The translations under genes and the position numbers were made by a program. Of a DNA stretch of 11,010 nucleotides, positions 1 through 5,987 are shown one piece after another (position 1 is the first letter of the stretch; each line of letters starts with the position of its first letter). Source of the DNA: DATLHO01 sp035539855. Lineage in GTDB: Bacteria; Bacteroidota; Ignavibacteria; OLB7. The stretch lies in contig DATLHO010000298.1 in NCBI GenBank assembly GCA_035539855.1, positions 1 to 11,010 on the forward strand, read 5' to 3'. Below the pieces are notes generated by a model. It did not search any database. It saw nothing but the letters and a program-made list of their open reading frames with translations, and was not told where the DNA came from.

Positions 1-799
1 CCGAGGCGATCGCCTCGGCGATGCTCGTGTGCGCGATGGTCGCCGTCGACGGCCGATGCGCCGCCGCGAGCAGGATGAGCTCCGCGTCGACCGTGCGCGC
101 CACCTGGTCGATGATCGCGACGGTGGGACCATCCTCCATCACCGAGGCGACCTCGATATACCCTGATCGAAGCATGTCGGCCCAGAGCGTGTGGCAGGCG
201 ATGATGCGGACGTCCTCGCGGTGATTGGCGCGGCCGTCGTCGTCGCGCGCGGTGACCAGCCAGATGCGGGAGCCCACCGGCCAGGCCCGCGAGGCGACCG
301 CGTGGATCAGCCTCAGCGAGTCCTCCGAGCCATCGATGCCGACGACGACGTGGGCCGGCGCGCGCGACGGCAGGTCCGGCGCGACGCGGACGATTCGAAC
401 CGCGACCGACGTCTCGCGCAGCACCTCGTGTGTCGTCGATCCGAGCATACCCGTGGTCGCGCCCGCTCCGAGAACGACGAGGCCCGAGCGCCGGCGGAGA
501 ACGGTCTCGGCGATCGTGACCGCGGGATCCCCCTCGGCGTCGAGGGCGATGACGCGCAGATCCGGCAGCAGCTCGGAAACTTGCGCCGCGGCGGCCATCG
601 CCAGGCTTCCGGCGCCGGCCGGACGCGAGCGCGATGCGATGAGCGTGACGGGACCGGAGCGCTCGCCCCCCGTTTCGGGACTCACGTCGTCGACCGCAAG
701 CACGGCGACCGCGGCGCCCGGCGGGAGCGCACATCTCCCCAGGTTCATCAGCGCCTCGCGCGCACTCGGCGATCCATCATAGGCGAGCACCAGCTCCAC
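1..799 (-). CDS. Tandem universal stress protein (UspA family), 3' end cut by the window edge
   Basis: Two Usp domains in one chain, a stress protein type that usually binds ATP and acts in the cytoplasm. The frame is open from a GTG at 799 to the left edge, giving 266 residues; tandem Usps are usually about 280-300, so a short C-terminal piece is missing. Domain 1 (residues 1 to about 145) opens with VELVLAYDGS and ends with GAGATTGMLGSTTHEVL, then VAVRIVRV. Its phosphate-binding loop is shorter than the usual G-x2-G-x9-G-S, so ATP binding is doubtful. Domain 2 (from about 146) starts HVVVGIDGSEDS, and its final loop (LLAAAHRPSTATIAH) is also degenerate. The GTG is chosen because GGAGG (811-807) lies 7 bases upstream and residues 1-10 fit the family's first beta strand. 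It is divergent from the CBS gene, with its own FNR-like promoter ahead. The family call is firm; the target process is unknown. Confidence 0.88.
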   Translation of the reverse strand, partial: MELVLAYDGSPSAREALMNLGRCALPPGAAVAVLAVDDVSPETGGERSGPVTLIASRSRPAGAGSLAMAAAAQVSELLPDLRVIALDAEGDPAVTIAETVLRRRSGLVVLGAGATTGMLGSTTHEVLRETSVAVRIVRVAPDLPSRAPAHVVVGIDGSEDSLRLIHAVASRAWPVGSRIWLVTARDDDGRANHREDVRIIACHTLWADMLRSGYIEVASVMEDGPTVAIIDQVARTVDAELILLAAAHRPSTATIAHTSIAEAIAS

Positions 800-822
800 G
801 ACTCGACCTCCTCGGAATTCGG

Positions 823-871
823 ACGCTGTAACCTAGCGCCGCGCTCGTCGGACGGGATTGACCGATATCAG
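823..871 (-). promoter_or_regulatory. Predicted FNR-type class II promoter of the tandem Usp gene
   Basis: The box TTGAC-CGAT-ATCAG is at 858-871 (centre 864.5). On the minus strand a -10-like hexamer TAGGTT occupies 835-830, its first base 29.5 bp from the box centre, which is the spacing of a class II FNR/CRP promoter (box at -41.5). The predicted start is near 823, leaving a leader of about 24 bases that holds the GGAGG ribosome site of the GTG at 799. Box and hexamer are read directly; binding and start site are inferred. Confidence 0.62.
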
Positions 872-911
872 GATTGCCCGCGGGATCTCGCTGCGTTGTG
901 CGTCCGGTTTA

Positions 912-960
912 CTGACTTCGGTCAGGGTTCCCAAGATTTCCGTGAGCGATGTTGTTGGAG
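912..960 (+). promoter_or_regulatory. Predicted FNR-type class II promoter of the CBS-domain gene
   Basis: The perfect inverted repeat CTGAC-TTCG-GTCAG is at 912-925 (centre 918.5). A -10-like GATGTT at 948-953 begins exactly 29.5 bp from the centre. The predicted start is near 960, with a 27-base leader to the ATG at 987. The box of the divergent Usp promoter lies 54 bp upstream, so each promoter also has a second box centred near -95.5. Confidence 0.65.
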
Positions 961-986
961 CGTCAATCACCAAGGGGAGAACCACG

Positions 987-1607
987 ATGAACGTCAGAGA
1001 GGCAATGTCGTCTCCGGTGGCGAGGTGTACGCCGGCGACGAGTCTGGCAGCGGCAGGAGTCGAGATGCTGCGACACGATTGCGGTGTCCTGCCCGTGGTC
1101 GATGAGAATCGCGGGCTCGTCGGGATCATCACCGACCGCGATATCTGCATGGCGGTCTCCACGCGCCCGCAGAACGCCCGCGACATCCGCGTCGACTCCG
1201 CGATGACGGCCGGCATCCGCACGGTCTCGCCCGACGACACGCTCGTCGACGCGCTGGCGACGATGCGCGCCGGACGCGTGCACCGCGTCCCGGTCATCGA
1301 TGAACACGCCGTCGTCGTCGGGATGCTCTCGATCGACGACATCGTCCTGCTGACCGGCAGCGCGCTCGGCGGCCGCGTCGGACCGAGCTGCGAGGAGGTC
1401 ACCGCGGCGCTGCGCGAGATCCACGCGCACTGGCGCCCCCACCTTCACGATCCGTCGTCGAGCCACCCGATGGTCCCCGTCGAGCGGCATTCGCCGGCGC
1501 CCCTGGCGCCGGTCATGGCGCCCGCACGCGCCCCGATCGTCGAGCCGCACGACGAGCCCGAGCTCGAGCCGATCGAGCACACGAGCGATTTCGATTTCGA
1601 GGAGTGA
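987..1607 (+). CDS. Two-CBS-domain protein with acidic C-terminal tail
   Basis: A 206-residue soluble protein made of a CBS pair, a module that typically binds adenosine nucleotides or other small ligands. CBS1 (about residues 4-58) starts VREAMSSPVARC and contains GVLPVVDENRGLVGIITDRDI. CBS2 (about 70-126) starts VDSAMTAGIRTVSPDDTL and contains HRVPVIDEHAVVVGMLSIDDI. A linker follows, then a Pro-rich acidic tail ending DFDFEE. The ATG at 987 has AGGGGAG at 973-979, about 7 bases upstream, and directly precedes the first CBS motif. The frame is open further upstream to a TTG at 858, but that would place the operator and promoter inside the gene. Cys14 and Cys32 lie in CBS1. The layout resembles stand-alone CBS proteins induced in hypoxia, such as mycobacterial Hrp1, but the ligand cannot be told from sequence. 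It has its own FNR-like promoter and is followed by a hairpin terminator. Confidence 0.93.
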   Translation: MNVREAMSSPVARCTPATSLAAAGVEMLRHDCGVLPVVDENRGLVGIITDRDICMAVSTRPQNARDIRVDSAMTAGIRTVSPDDTLVDALATMRAGRVHRVPVIDEHAVVVGMLSIDDIVLLTGSALGGRVGPSCEEVTAALREIHAHWRPHLHDPSSSHPMVPVERHSPAPLAPVMAPARAPIVEPHDEPELEPIEHTSDFDFEE

Positions 1608-1633
1608 CCTGATACGGGTTGCTCCGAACGAAC

Positions 1634-1665
1634 ACCGCCCCGGGATAGGAGACACCCGGGGCGGT
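1634..1665. terminator. Bidirectional hairpin terminator between convergent genes
   Basis: Perfect 11-bp GC-rich arms ACCGCCCCGGG (1634-1644) and CCCGGGGCGGT (1655-1665) are separated by a 10-base loop. The hairpin sits in the 111-base gap between the CBS gene (stop at 1607) and the second Usp gene (stop at 1719 on the other strand), the expected place for a shared terminator. There is no real T-run on either side, so termination efficiency is uncertain. Nothing else was seen in this gap. Confidence 0.7.
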
Positions 1666-1718
1666 ATCGTATGCCCACATTCCCTTCGCCCGCCCTTCTG
1701 CCTCGCCCCTCTCTCCAT

Positions 1719-2369
1719 CTATCGATCAGAGCTCGACGTGCCGCCACGGTCGAACGACTTCGACCGTGCAGTGCGCGCGCCGAGCGACAGCGGCCGGCTG
1801 GTCCACGGAGCGCGGGCGATTCGCACTGAGCACGGCGCGTCGATCAGCAGCGACTGACAGACGCTGCCGTGAATCAGCCGTCCCATCGCCGATCGCTCGT
1901 GCGTTCCGACGACGACCAGATCCGCATTCCATTCGCGGACCTTGTCGAGTAGCCCCCAGGCGGGGGCATCGGGACGAGCCTCGGCACGAATCGACCAGTG
2001 AGGAAACCACGCCGCGATCCGTGCCGCGGCAGCTTCCGCACGATCGTGCGCCTCCTGCAGCGCCTGCGCTCCGTGTGACTGCGGCTCGGCAACGGAGTCC
2101 GCAGGTGTTCCAGCCTCGGCGGCATGCTTCTCCACGAGCTCCGCCGGTTTGATCATCGCGTCGTGCCATGCACCGTGCCCCGTCACTTCGATCGCGCGCG
2201 CCGACTCGTCCAGGATCGCGCGCTCCTCCTCCCTCGTCACCCATGCCTGCGTCACCGTCAACACGACGCACTCGACATTCTCCGGCAATCCGGCCCGCCG
2301 GAGGTCCGACAGCGCGGCCTCCGACGACGCGGAACCGTCATGACCGACGACCACTTTCCTGGCGTTCAT
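1719..2369 (-). CDS. Universal stress protein (UspA family), single domain with insertion and tail
   Basis: A 216-residue cytoplasmic Usp. It begins MNARKVVVGHDGSASSEAAL (strand 1 and the Asp-containing turn of the nucleotide site) and ends with ADLVVVGTHERSAMGRLIHGSVCQSLL followed by CSVRIARAP. The loop GTHERSAMGRLIHGS fits G-x2-G-x9-G-S except that the second Gly is Glu, so ATP binding is plausible but unproven. It is longer than a standard Usp (about 140-160) because of an Ala/Glu-rich helical insertion at about residues 45-110 and a basic, Ser-rich C-terminal tail of about 27 residues that the family does not need. The ATG at 2369 has GGAGG at 2381-2377, 7 bases upstream. The frame is open upstream to 2438, but that stretch contains the predicted -10 and leader. 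It is divergent from the small histidine kinase, with an FNR-like promoter of its own. Confidence 0.9.
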   Translation of the reverse strand: MNARKVVVGHDGSASSEAALSDLRRAGLPENVECVVLTVTQAWVTREEERAILDESARAIEVTGHGAWHDAMIKPAELVEKHAAEAGTPADSVAEPQSHGAQALQEAHDRAEAAAARIAAWFPHWSIRAEARPDAPAWGLLDKVREWNADLVVVGTHERSAMGRLIHGSVCQSLLIDAPCSVRIARAPWTSRPLSLGARTARSKSFDRGGTSSSDR

Positions 2370-2427
2370 GGTGTTGCCTCCGTCAGTCGATTCGCCTGCC
2401 TCCTGGCGTTCGACGGCGAATCCGAAC

Positions 2428-2476
2428 AGGCGCAACATAGATGCGCACCCGGCGCCGGATCCTGATCGAGATCAGT
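2428..2476 (-). promoter_or_regulatory. Predicted FNR-type promoter of the second Usp gene
   Basis: The perfect inverted repeat CTGAT-CGAG-ATCAG is at 2463-2476 (centre 2469.5). On the minus strand the -10-like TATGTT lies at 2439-2434, starting 30.5 bp from the centre, one base longer than at the other promoters. The predicted start is near 2427-2428, with a leader of about 58 bases to the ATG at 2369. Confidence 0.62.
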
Positions 2477-2571
2477 CGCGGGCCGACTTTGCGCAGCGAC
2501 AACGGTGCCGCCGGTCCTTCGGAACGCGAAGTCGCTCAGACACACACAACGCGATCAGCGCTGTCGGTTTC

Positions 2572-2620
2572 CTGATCCGGGTCACGATCCGGGCCGCGTG
2601 CGCGGACTACCTTGACGCTG
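2572..2620 (+). promoter_or_regulatory. Predicted FNR-type promoter of the small histidine kinase
   Basis: The box CTGAT-CCGG-GTCAC is at 2572-2585 (centre 2578.5); its last base departs from the symmetrical G of the other boxes. TACCTT at 2608-2613 begins exactly 29.5 bp from the centre and serves as the -10. The predicted start is near 2620. This leaves about 190 bases before the preferred ATG at 2814, much longer than the other leaders here. Confidence 0.55.
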
Positions 2621-2668
2621 TCGAGCTCATCGCGCCGAGTGCTCCGCCGGACGCGGAGTGCCGCCGCG

Positions 2669-2696
2669 ACGCGCAGCGTCCCCATCCGCTGCGCGT
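2669..2696 (+). other. Inverted repeat (possible leader hairpin) upstream of the histidine kinase
   Basis: Perfect 10-bp arms ACGCGCAGCG (2669-2678) and CGCTGCGCGT (2687-2696) flank an 8-base loop, about 50 bases after the predicted transcription start and 118 bases before the ATG at 2814. It could form a stable RNA hairpin in the long leader. There is no T-run, so it is not a convincing terminator, and in DNA this GC-rich such a repeat can be chance. Confidence 0.3.
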
Positions 2697-2801
2697 GCTC
2701 CCACGGGGTCGATTTCCCTAACGACATCCGTCATGGACACCACAATCCCGGCTCGGACCTGCGCGCGCGGTCCGAAGCCCTTCGCAGCCCATGCGCCCTC
2801 G

Positions 2802-2806
2802 GGAGG
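2802..2806 (+). promoter_or_regulatory. Ribosome binding site deciding the histidine kinase start
   Basis: GGAGG at 2802-2806 lies 7 bases before the ATG at 2814 and only 1 base before the in-frame ATG at 2808. This favours 2814. The in-frame ATG at 2733 has no visible ribosome site. Confidence 0.6.
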
Positions 2807-2813
2807 CATGGCG

Positions 2814-3605
2814 ATGACCGATCTGCTTGCGCCGGGTGATCCGGTCGCCGGCGAGCCGCTTGCGCAGCTCGCCGAGGAGAACACGCACCTGCAAGCGGAG
2901 CTGATGCGGCGCGATCGTTTCCTCGCGTTCGTCACCCACGAGCTCCGATCGCCACTGACGCCGATCGTCATGCTCAGCGAGATGCTCGCCGCCGAGGATG
3001 GACTCGACGGCGACCTGCGCGAGGCCGCGATCGAGATCCACGCCAATGCGATGCTGGCGTCGCGACTCATTGCCGACCTCCTCGACCTCAGTCGCGCCAC
3101 CTACGGAAAGCTGCAGTACACCATGGCGCGGATCGATCTGCACGAGATCGCGCGTCACGCCGAGGCCGCCGTGCGCTTCGACGCCGACGACCGCGGAATC
3201 GCGTTCGAATCGACCCTGTCGGCGGCCGCGCACAGGATCGACGGCGACGTCGATCGGCTGACCCAGGTGATCCTGAACCTGTTGACCAACAGCGTGAAGT
3301 TCACCGGAGAGCAAGGCTCGATCACGCTGCGCACCTGGAACACTCCCGACGGCATGATCGGACTCGCGGTCAGCGATACGGGGATCGGCGTCGACGCCGA
3401 GCGCGTGCCACACCTGTTCGATCCTTTCTACCAGGCTCCCGAGGAGCGCGCGGCGCCTCGCCACGGCCTCGGTCTCGGCCTGGCCATCTCCCGGATGATC
3501 GTCGAGGCACACGGTGGTTCGATCACCGCACACAGCGAGGGACCCGGTCGCGGCGCGACGTTCGAGGTGCTGCTGCCGGTGGCGCGCCAGGAGGACCTAC
3601 CATAG
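2814..3605 (+). CDS. Small soluble sensor histidine kinase (HisKA + HATPase_c), no sensory domain
   Basis: A 263-residue kinase core. A short coiled-coil-like start (LAQLAEENTHLQAEL) leads into the dimerisation/phosphoacceptor helix FVTHELRSPLTPI, with His42 the predicted autophosphorylation site. The ATPase domain has an N box LNLLTNSVKFT (about residues 154-164), G1 DTGIGV (from Asp188), an F box LFDPFYQ, and G2 HGLGLGLAI, so all catalytic motifs are present. There is no transmembrane segment and no PAS, GAF or other input domain, so it is cytoplasmic and must receive its signal from a partner or through its N-terminal helix. No response regulator is adjacent; the nearest lies at 10416. The start is chosen by GGAGG at 2802. 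A longer form starting at 2733 would add 27 residues including one Cys. Its 3' end overlaps the convergent barrel gene by 9 bases. Confidence 0.9.
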   Translation: MTDLLAPGDPVAGEPLAQLAEENTHLQAELMRRDRFLAFVTHELRSPLTPIVMLSEMLAAEDGLDGDLREAAIEIHANAMLASRLIADLLDLSRATYGKLQYTMARIDLHEIARHAEAAVRFDADDRGIAFESTLSAAAHRIDGDVDRLTQVILNLLTNSVKFTGEQGSITLRTWNTPDGMIGLAVSDTGIGVDAERVPHLFDPFYQAPEERAAPRHGLGLGLAISRMIVEAHGGSITAHSEGPGRGATFEVLLPVARQEDLP

Positions 3606-4214
3606 TCCGACCTTCGCCGTGAGGGCGACGGTCGCTCCGCCGATGCCGAGGTTGTCCAACCCCGGCGTCGCGATTCCCATCACGATTCGATAGAGCGCGC
3701 TCAGCTCGACGCGCACGTGTGGCCCGAGCGTCGCTTCGATGCCGAGTCCGGGCTCGGCGACGAAGAACGCGTCGTCGGGTCCGTCGACGGGCATGTCCAC
3801 CATGAGCACCATCAGCGACGGCGGATACGTGAAGACCTGTCGCACCGGCCTGACGCCTCCGCCACCGACGGTGGCGCGCAGGACCGGATGCACCGGCAGT
3901 TCGCCGGCAACCGTGTAGGCGATGACGACTCCACCGTAGAGCATGCGCAGCGACGCGCGCGACGATGGGCTCGGGTGGATCACGATGTCGCTGGCGAGCG
4001 CCGTGCCCTCGAGTCCGACGGTCAGTCGCCGATCGACGACGATCGCGGTCACGCCACCGGTCAGGATCGCGCTCTGGTGGTAGAGACTGCCGGCGCGGAC
4101 GGTTCCGCCGATGTATCCCCCGAACGTGTGATCGGGGTCGAGCACGAAGATGCGCTGCGCCGAGGCGCTCGAAACCGCCAGCAGCGCAAGCGCGAGACAG
4201 AGTCGGGCAGTCAT
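3597..4214 (-). CDS. Predicted exported small beta-barrel (outer membrane) protein
   Basis: A 205-residue protein of unrecognised family. It has a clear signal peptide (MTARLCLALALLAVSSASAQ, cleavage after SASA). The mature part is rich in Gly and alternating hydrophobic residues (for example HTFGGYIGGTVRAGSLYH, LYGGVVIAYTV, GIEATLGPHVRVELSALYRI), and the chain ends VALTAKVGLW with a terminal aromatic. Family knowledge says such features mark small 8-strand outer-membrane barrels; barrel topology is inferred here. The ATG at 4214 overlaps the stop of the upstream S41 peptidase gene as ATGA, so translation is probably coupled and the two may work together in the envelope. It is the last gene of the minus-strand operon, and its stop lies inside the convergent histidine kinase gene. 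Confidence 0.82.
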   Translation of the reverse strand: MTARLCLALALLAVSSASAQRIFVLDPDHTFGGYIGGTVRAGSLYHQSAILTGGVTAIVVDRRLTVGLEGTALASDIVIHPSPSSRASLRMLYGGVVIAYTVAGELPVHPVLRATVGGGGVRPVRQVFTYPPSLMVLMVDMPVDGPDDAFFVAEPGLGIEATLGPHVRVELSALYRIVMGIATPGLDNLGIGGATVALTAKVGLW

Positions 4215-5977
4215 TGTGCGTCCTCCCCGCCGGTTCCGGGGCCCGCGCTCCGTGCGGCGGATCGATCGATCAGTGAGCGTGCGACGAGGAGCGCGGCGTC
4301 GAGGACGCCATCGCGTCCGCAGCGCACGTCGTCGCGCGTGGTGCGAATCGTGACCGCGGGCACGACGCCGGATCCATTGAATGCCGTGCCGTCGGGATAG
4401 TAGTCGCGCGTGGTCGTGATCCGTGCGCGGCCGCCGCCGGGCAGCGCTACCGCGAGCGAGTGTCCGGTGCTGCCGGCGGTCGGCTCGCCGACGATCACGC
4501 CGCGTCGCGCGAAGTCGAACGCCACCGCGAAGTGCTCGGCTGCGGACATCGTACGGGCTCCGACGAGCAGGACGACCGGACGGGAGTACACCGCCGGTCG
4601 CGTGCCGGCCTGGAACCCCGCGGGCTCGCGGTACCACTCGACGGGCCGCCCGCGCGCGTGGAAGTACGCGCGATAGACCGGCGTCTCCCACTGATGCGTC
4701 TCGAACGTTCCGCCGATGAATCGGCCCAGCACCTCGAAGGCGAGCAGCGTGTGCCCGCCGGCATTGCGTCGCAGGTCGATGATCACCGCCGACGCGTCGC
4801 TGATCCGCTCGAGCGAGCGGTCGACGAGCGAGACGATGTACTCGTCGTCGAACGAGTCGATGCCGATGTAGCCGACGTTGCCGGCGAGTCGTCGGATGTC
4901 GATCGCCGAGCGTCCCTGCAGATCGGTCCGGCACCAGGCGCGCTCGAGCGACACCTCGCGCGTGACGCCGTCGGCGCCGAGCAGCGTGACGACGACCCTC
5001 GAGTCGGCCGGTCCGCTGAGCAGCAGGTCGTCGTAGCAGCGCACCGCGCGGTCCTGCGGAGTCGAGGCAGAGACCCACGGCTCGATCCGCTCGGCGACAT
5101 GGCGCGCCACCGTCAGTCCGTCGACCGCGACGATCTCGTCGCCCACCGCGATGCGATCGGCCGATCGCCCCGGTGCGAGCACGGCGGTGACGAGCGCGCG
5201 GCCGTCGACGAGCGACGTGCGGACGGGCGGCGCGTAGTCGAGACTGTCGACGAGCTCCGGCGGGATCTCCACCATCGTGTGCGCGTCGCCAAGTCGTGCG
5301 GCCATGCGCTGCAGTACGCGGTAGTACGCAAGGGTCGACGGTGTCGCCAGGGCCTCACGCAGCGTCGCGACATGAAGACTGTCCCAGCTCGACTCGCCGA
5401 GCCGCTCGAACCACGCGTAGGAATGCTTCGCCGCCGACCAGAGGGCCGAGACGCCGGCGGCGCGCAGCTCGGGCGCGAGCGTGTCGCGCCAGCGATCGAC
5501 GGCGAGTGACGGCTTCCACAGACGCTCCCACGGCGCGGTTCTGGCCTGGGCTTCGGCGACGAGCCGCGCGAAGCGCTCGTCGAGTCGTACGAGCACGAAG
5601 TCCTCGCCCGTCGCGATCTCGCGCAAGGCTGGGTATCCCAGCGCCAACGCCTCGGCGACGCGCTCGATCGAACGATCGATGTCGCCCCACCAGGCGTAGG
5701 CGCGAGCCAGCATCATCAGGACGCGGGGGTAGTCCTCCGAGCGCGCCCTGACCGGCGGCGATCCGCGCAGCTCCTCGAGCTCGTCGATCGCCGGGCCGAT
5801 CGCGCCGGCCGACAGAAGGCTGTCGGCGCGCCGCATCCGCTCCTGCCAGAACGCCATGCGCGGGCCGTCGTCCGGCATGGACTGGCCCGGGGCCGCGGGC
5901 CCCGATGGCGTGATCGCAAGGAATCCCGCCACGAGCACCACGAGCGCACGGAGGCGATATCGTCGGCGGTTCGTCAT
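4211..5977 (-). CDS. Exported S41-family peptidase with PDZ-like region
   Basis: A 588-residue secreted protease of the S41 (C-terminal-processing/tricorn-like) family, acting in the periplasm or envelope. An Arg-rich start and hydrophobic core (ALVVLVAGFLAI, residues 11-22) form a signal peptide. A helical, TPR-like region follows (about 45-120), then the S41 N-terminal part with LGDAHT at 229-234 and a PDZ-like stretch DRIAVGDEIVAVDG (274-287). The catalytic core is at about 345-545: VIIDLRRNAGG (398-408), TMSAAEHFA with likely nucleophile Ser478, and GEPTAGSTG (497-505), a pattern typical of S41 proteins with SAAE and GEPT motifs. The ATG at 5977 gives the best signal peptide and lies 10 bases after the stop of the metallo-beta-lactamase gene. 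An in-frame ATG at 6001 would add 8 residues and overlap that gene. No strong ribosome site is seen for either. The substrate is unknown. Confidence 0.9.
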   Translation of the reverse strand: MTNRRRYRLRALVVLVAGFLAITPSGPAAPGQSMPDDGPRMAFWQERMRRADSLLSAGAIGPAIDELEELRGSPPVRARSEDYPRVLMMLARAYAWWGDIDRSIERVAEALALGYPALREIATGEDFVLVRLDERFARLVAEAQARTAPWERLWKPSLAVDRWRDTLAPELRAAGVSALWSAAKHSYAWFERLGESSWDSLHVATLREALATPSTLAYYRVLQRMAARLGDAHTMVEIPPELVDSLDYAPPVRTSLVDGRALVTAVLAPGRSADRIAVGDEIVAVDGLTVARHVAERIEPWVSASTPQDRAVRCYDDLLLSGPADSRVVVTLLGADGVTREVSLERAWCRTDLQGRSAIDIRRLAGNVGYIGIDSFDDEYIVSLVDRSLERISDASAVIIDLRRNAGGHTLLAFEVLGRFIGGTFETHQWETPVYRAYFHARGRPVEWYREPAGFQAGTRPAVYSRPVVLLVGARTMSAAEHFAVAFDFARRGVIVGEPTAGSTGHSLAVALPGGGRARITTTRDYYPDGTAFNGSGVVPAVTIRTTRDDVRCGRDGVLDAALLVARSLIDRSAARSAGPGTGGEDAQ

Positions 5978-5987
5978 GTCGTTCGTC

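Noticed and set aside
858..986. Upstream extension of the CBS gene to TTG at 858
   Set aside because: It would put two operators and the predicted promoter inside the gene, has no ribosome site, and the ATG at 987 has a good one directly before the first CBS motif.
191..1105. 304-codon open frame on the plus strand
   Set aside because: It covers the tandem Usp, both operators and part of the CBS gene; the product is Arg-rich with no domain.
1609..1622. Possible seventh box CTGAT-ACGG-GTTGC
   Set aside because: Only one half-site matches, and it lies just after the CBS stop codon with no promoter or gene start nearby.
4460..5509. 349-codon open frame on the plus strand
   Set aside because: Antisense to the S41 peptidase, low-complexity Arg/Asp-rich product with no family resemblance.
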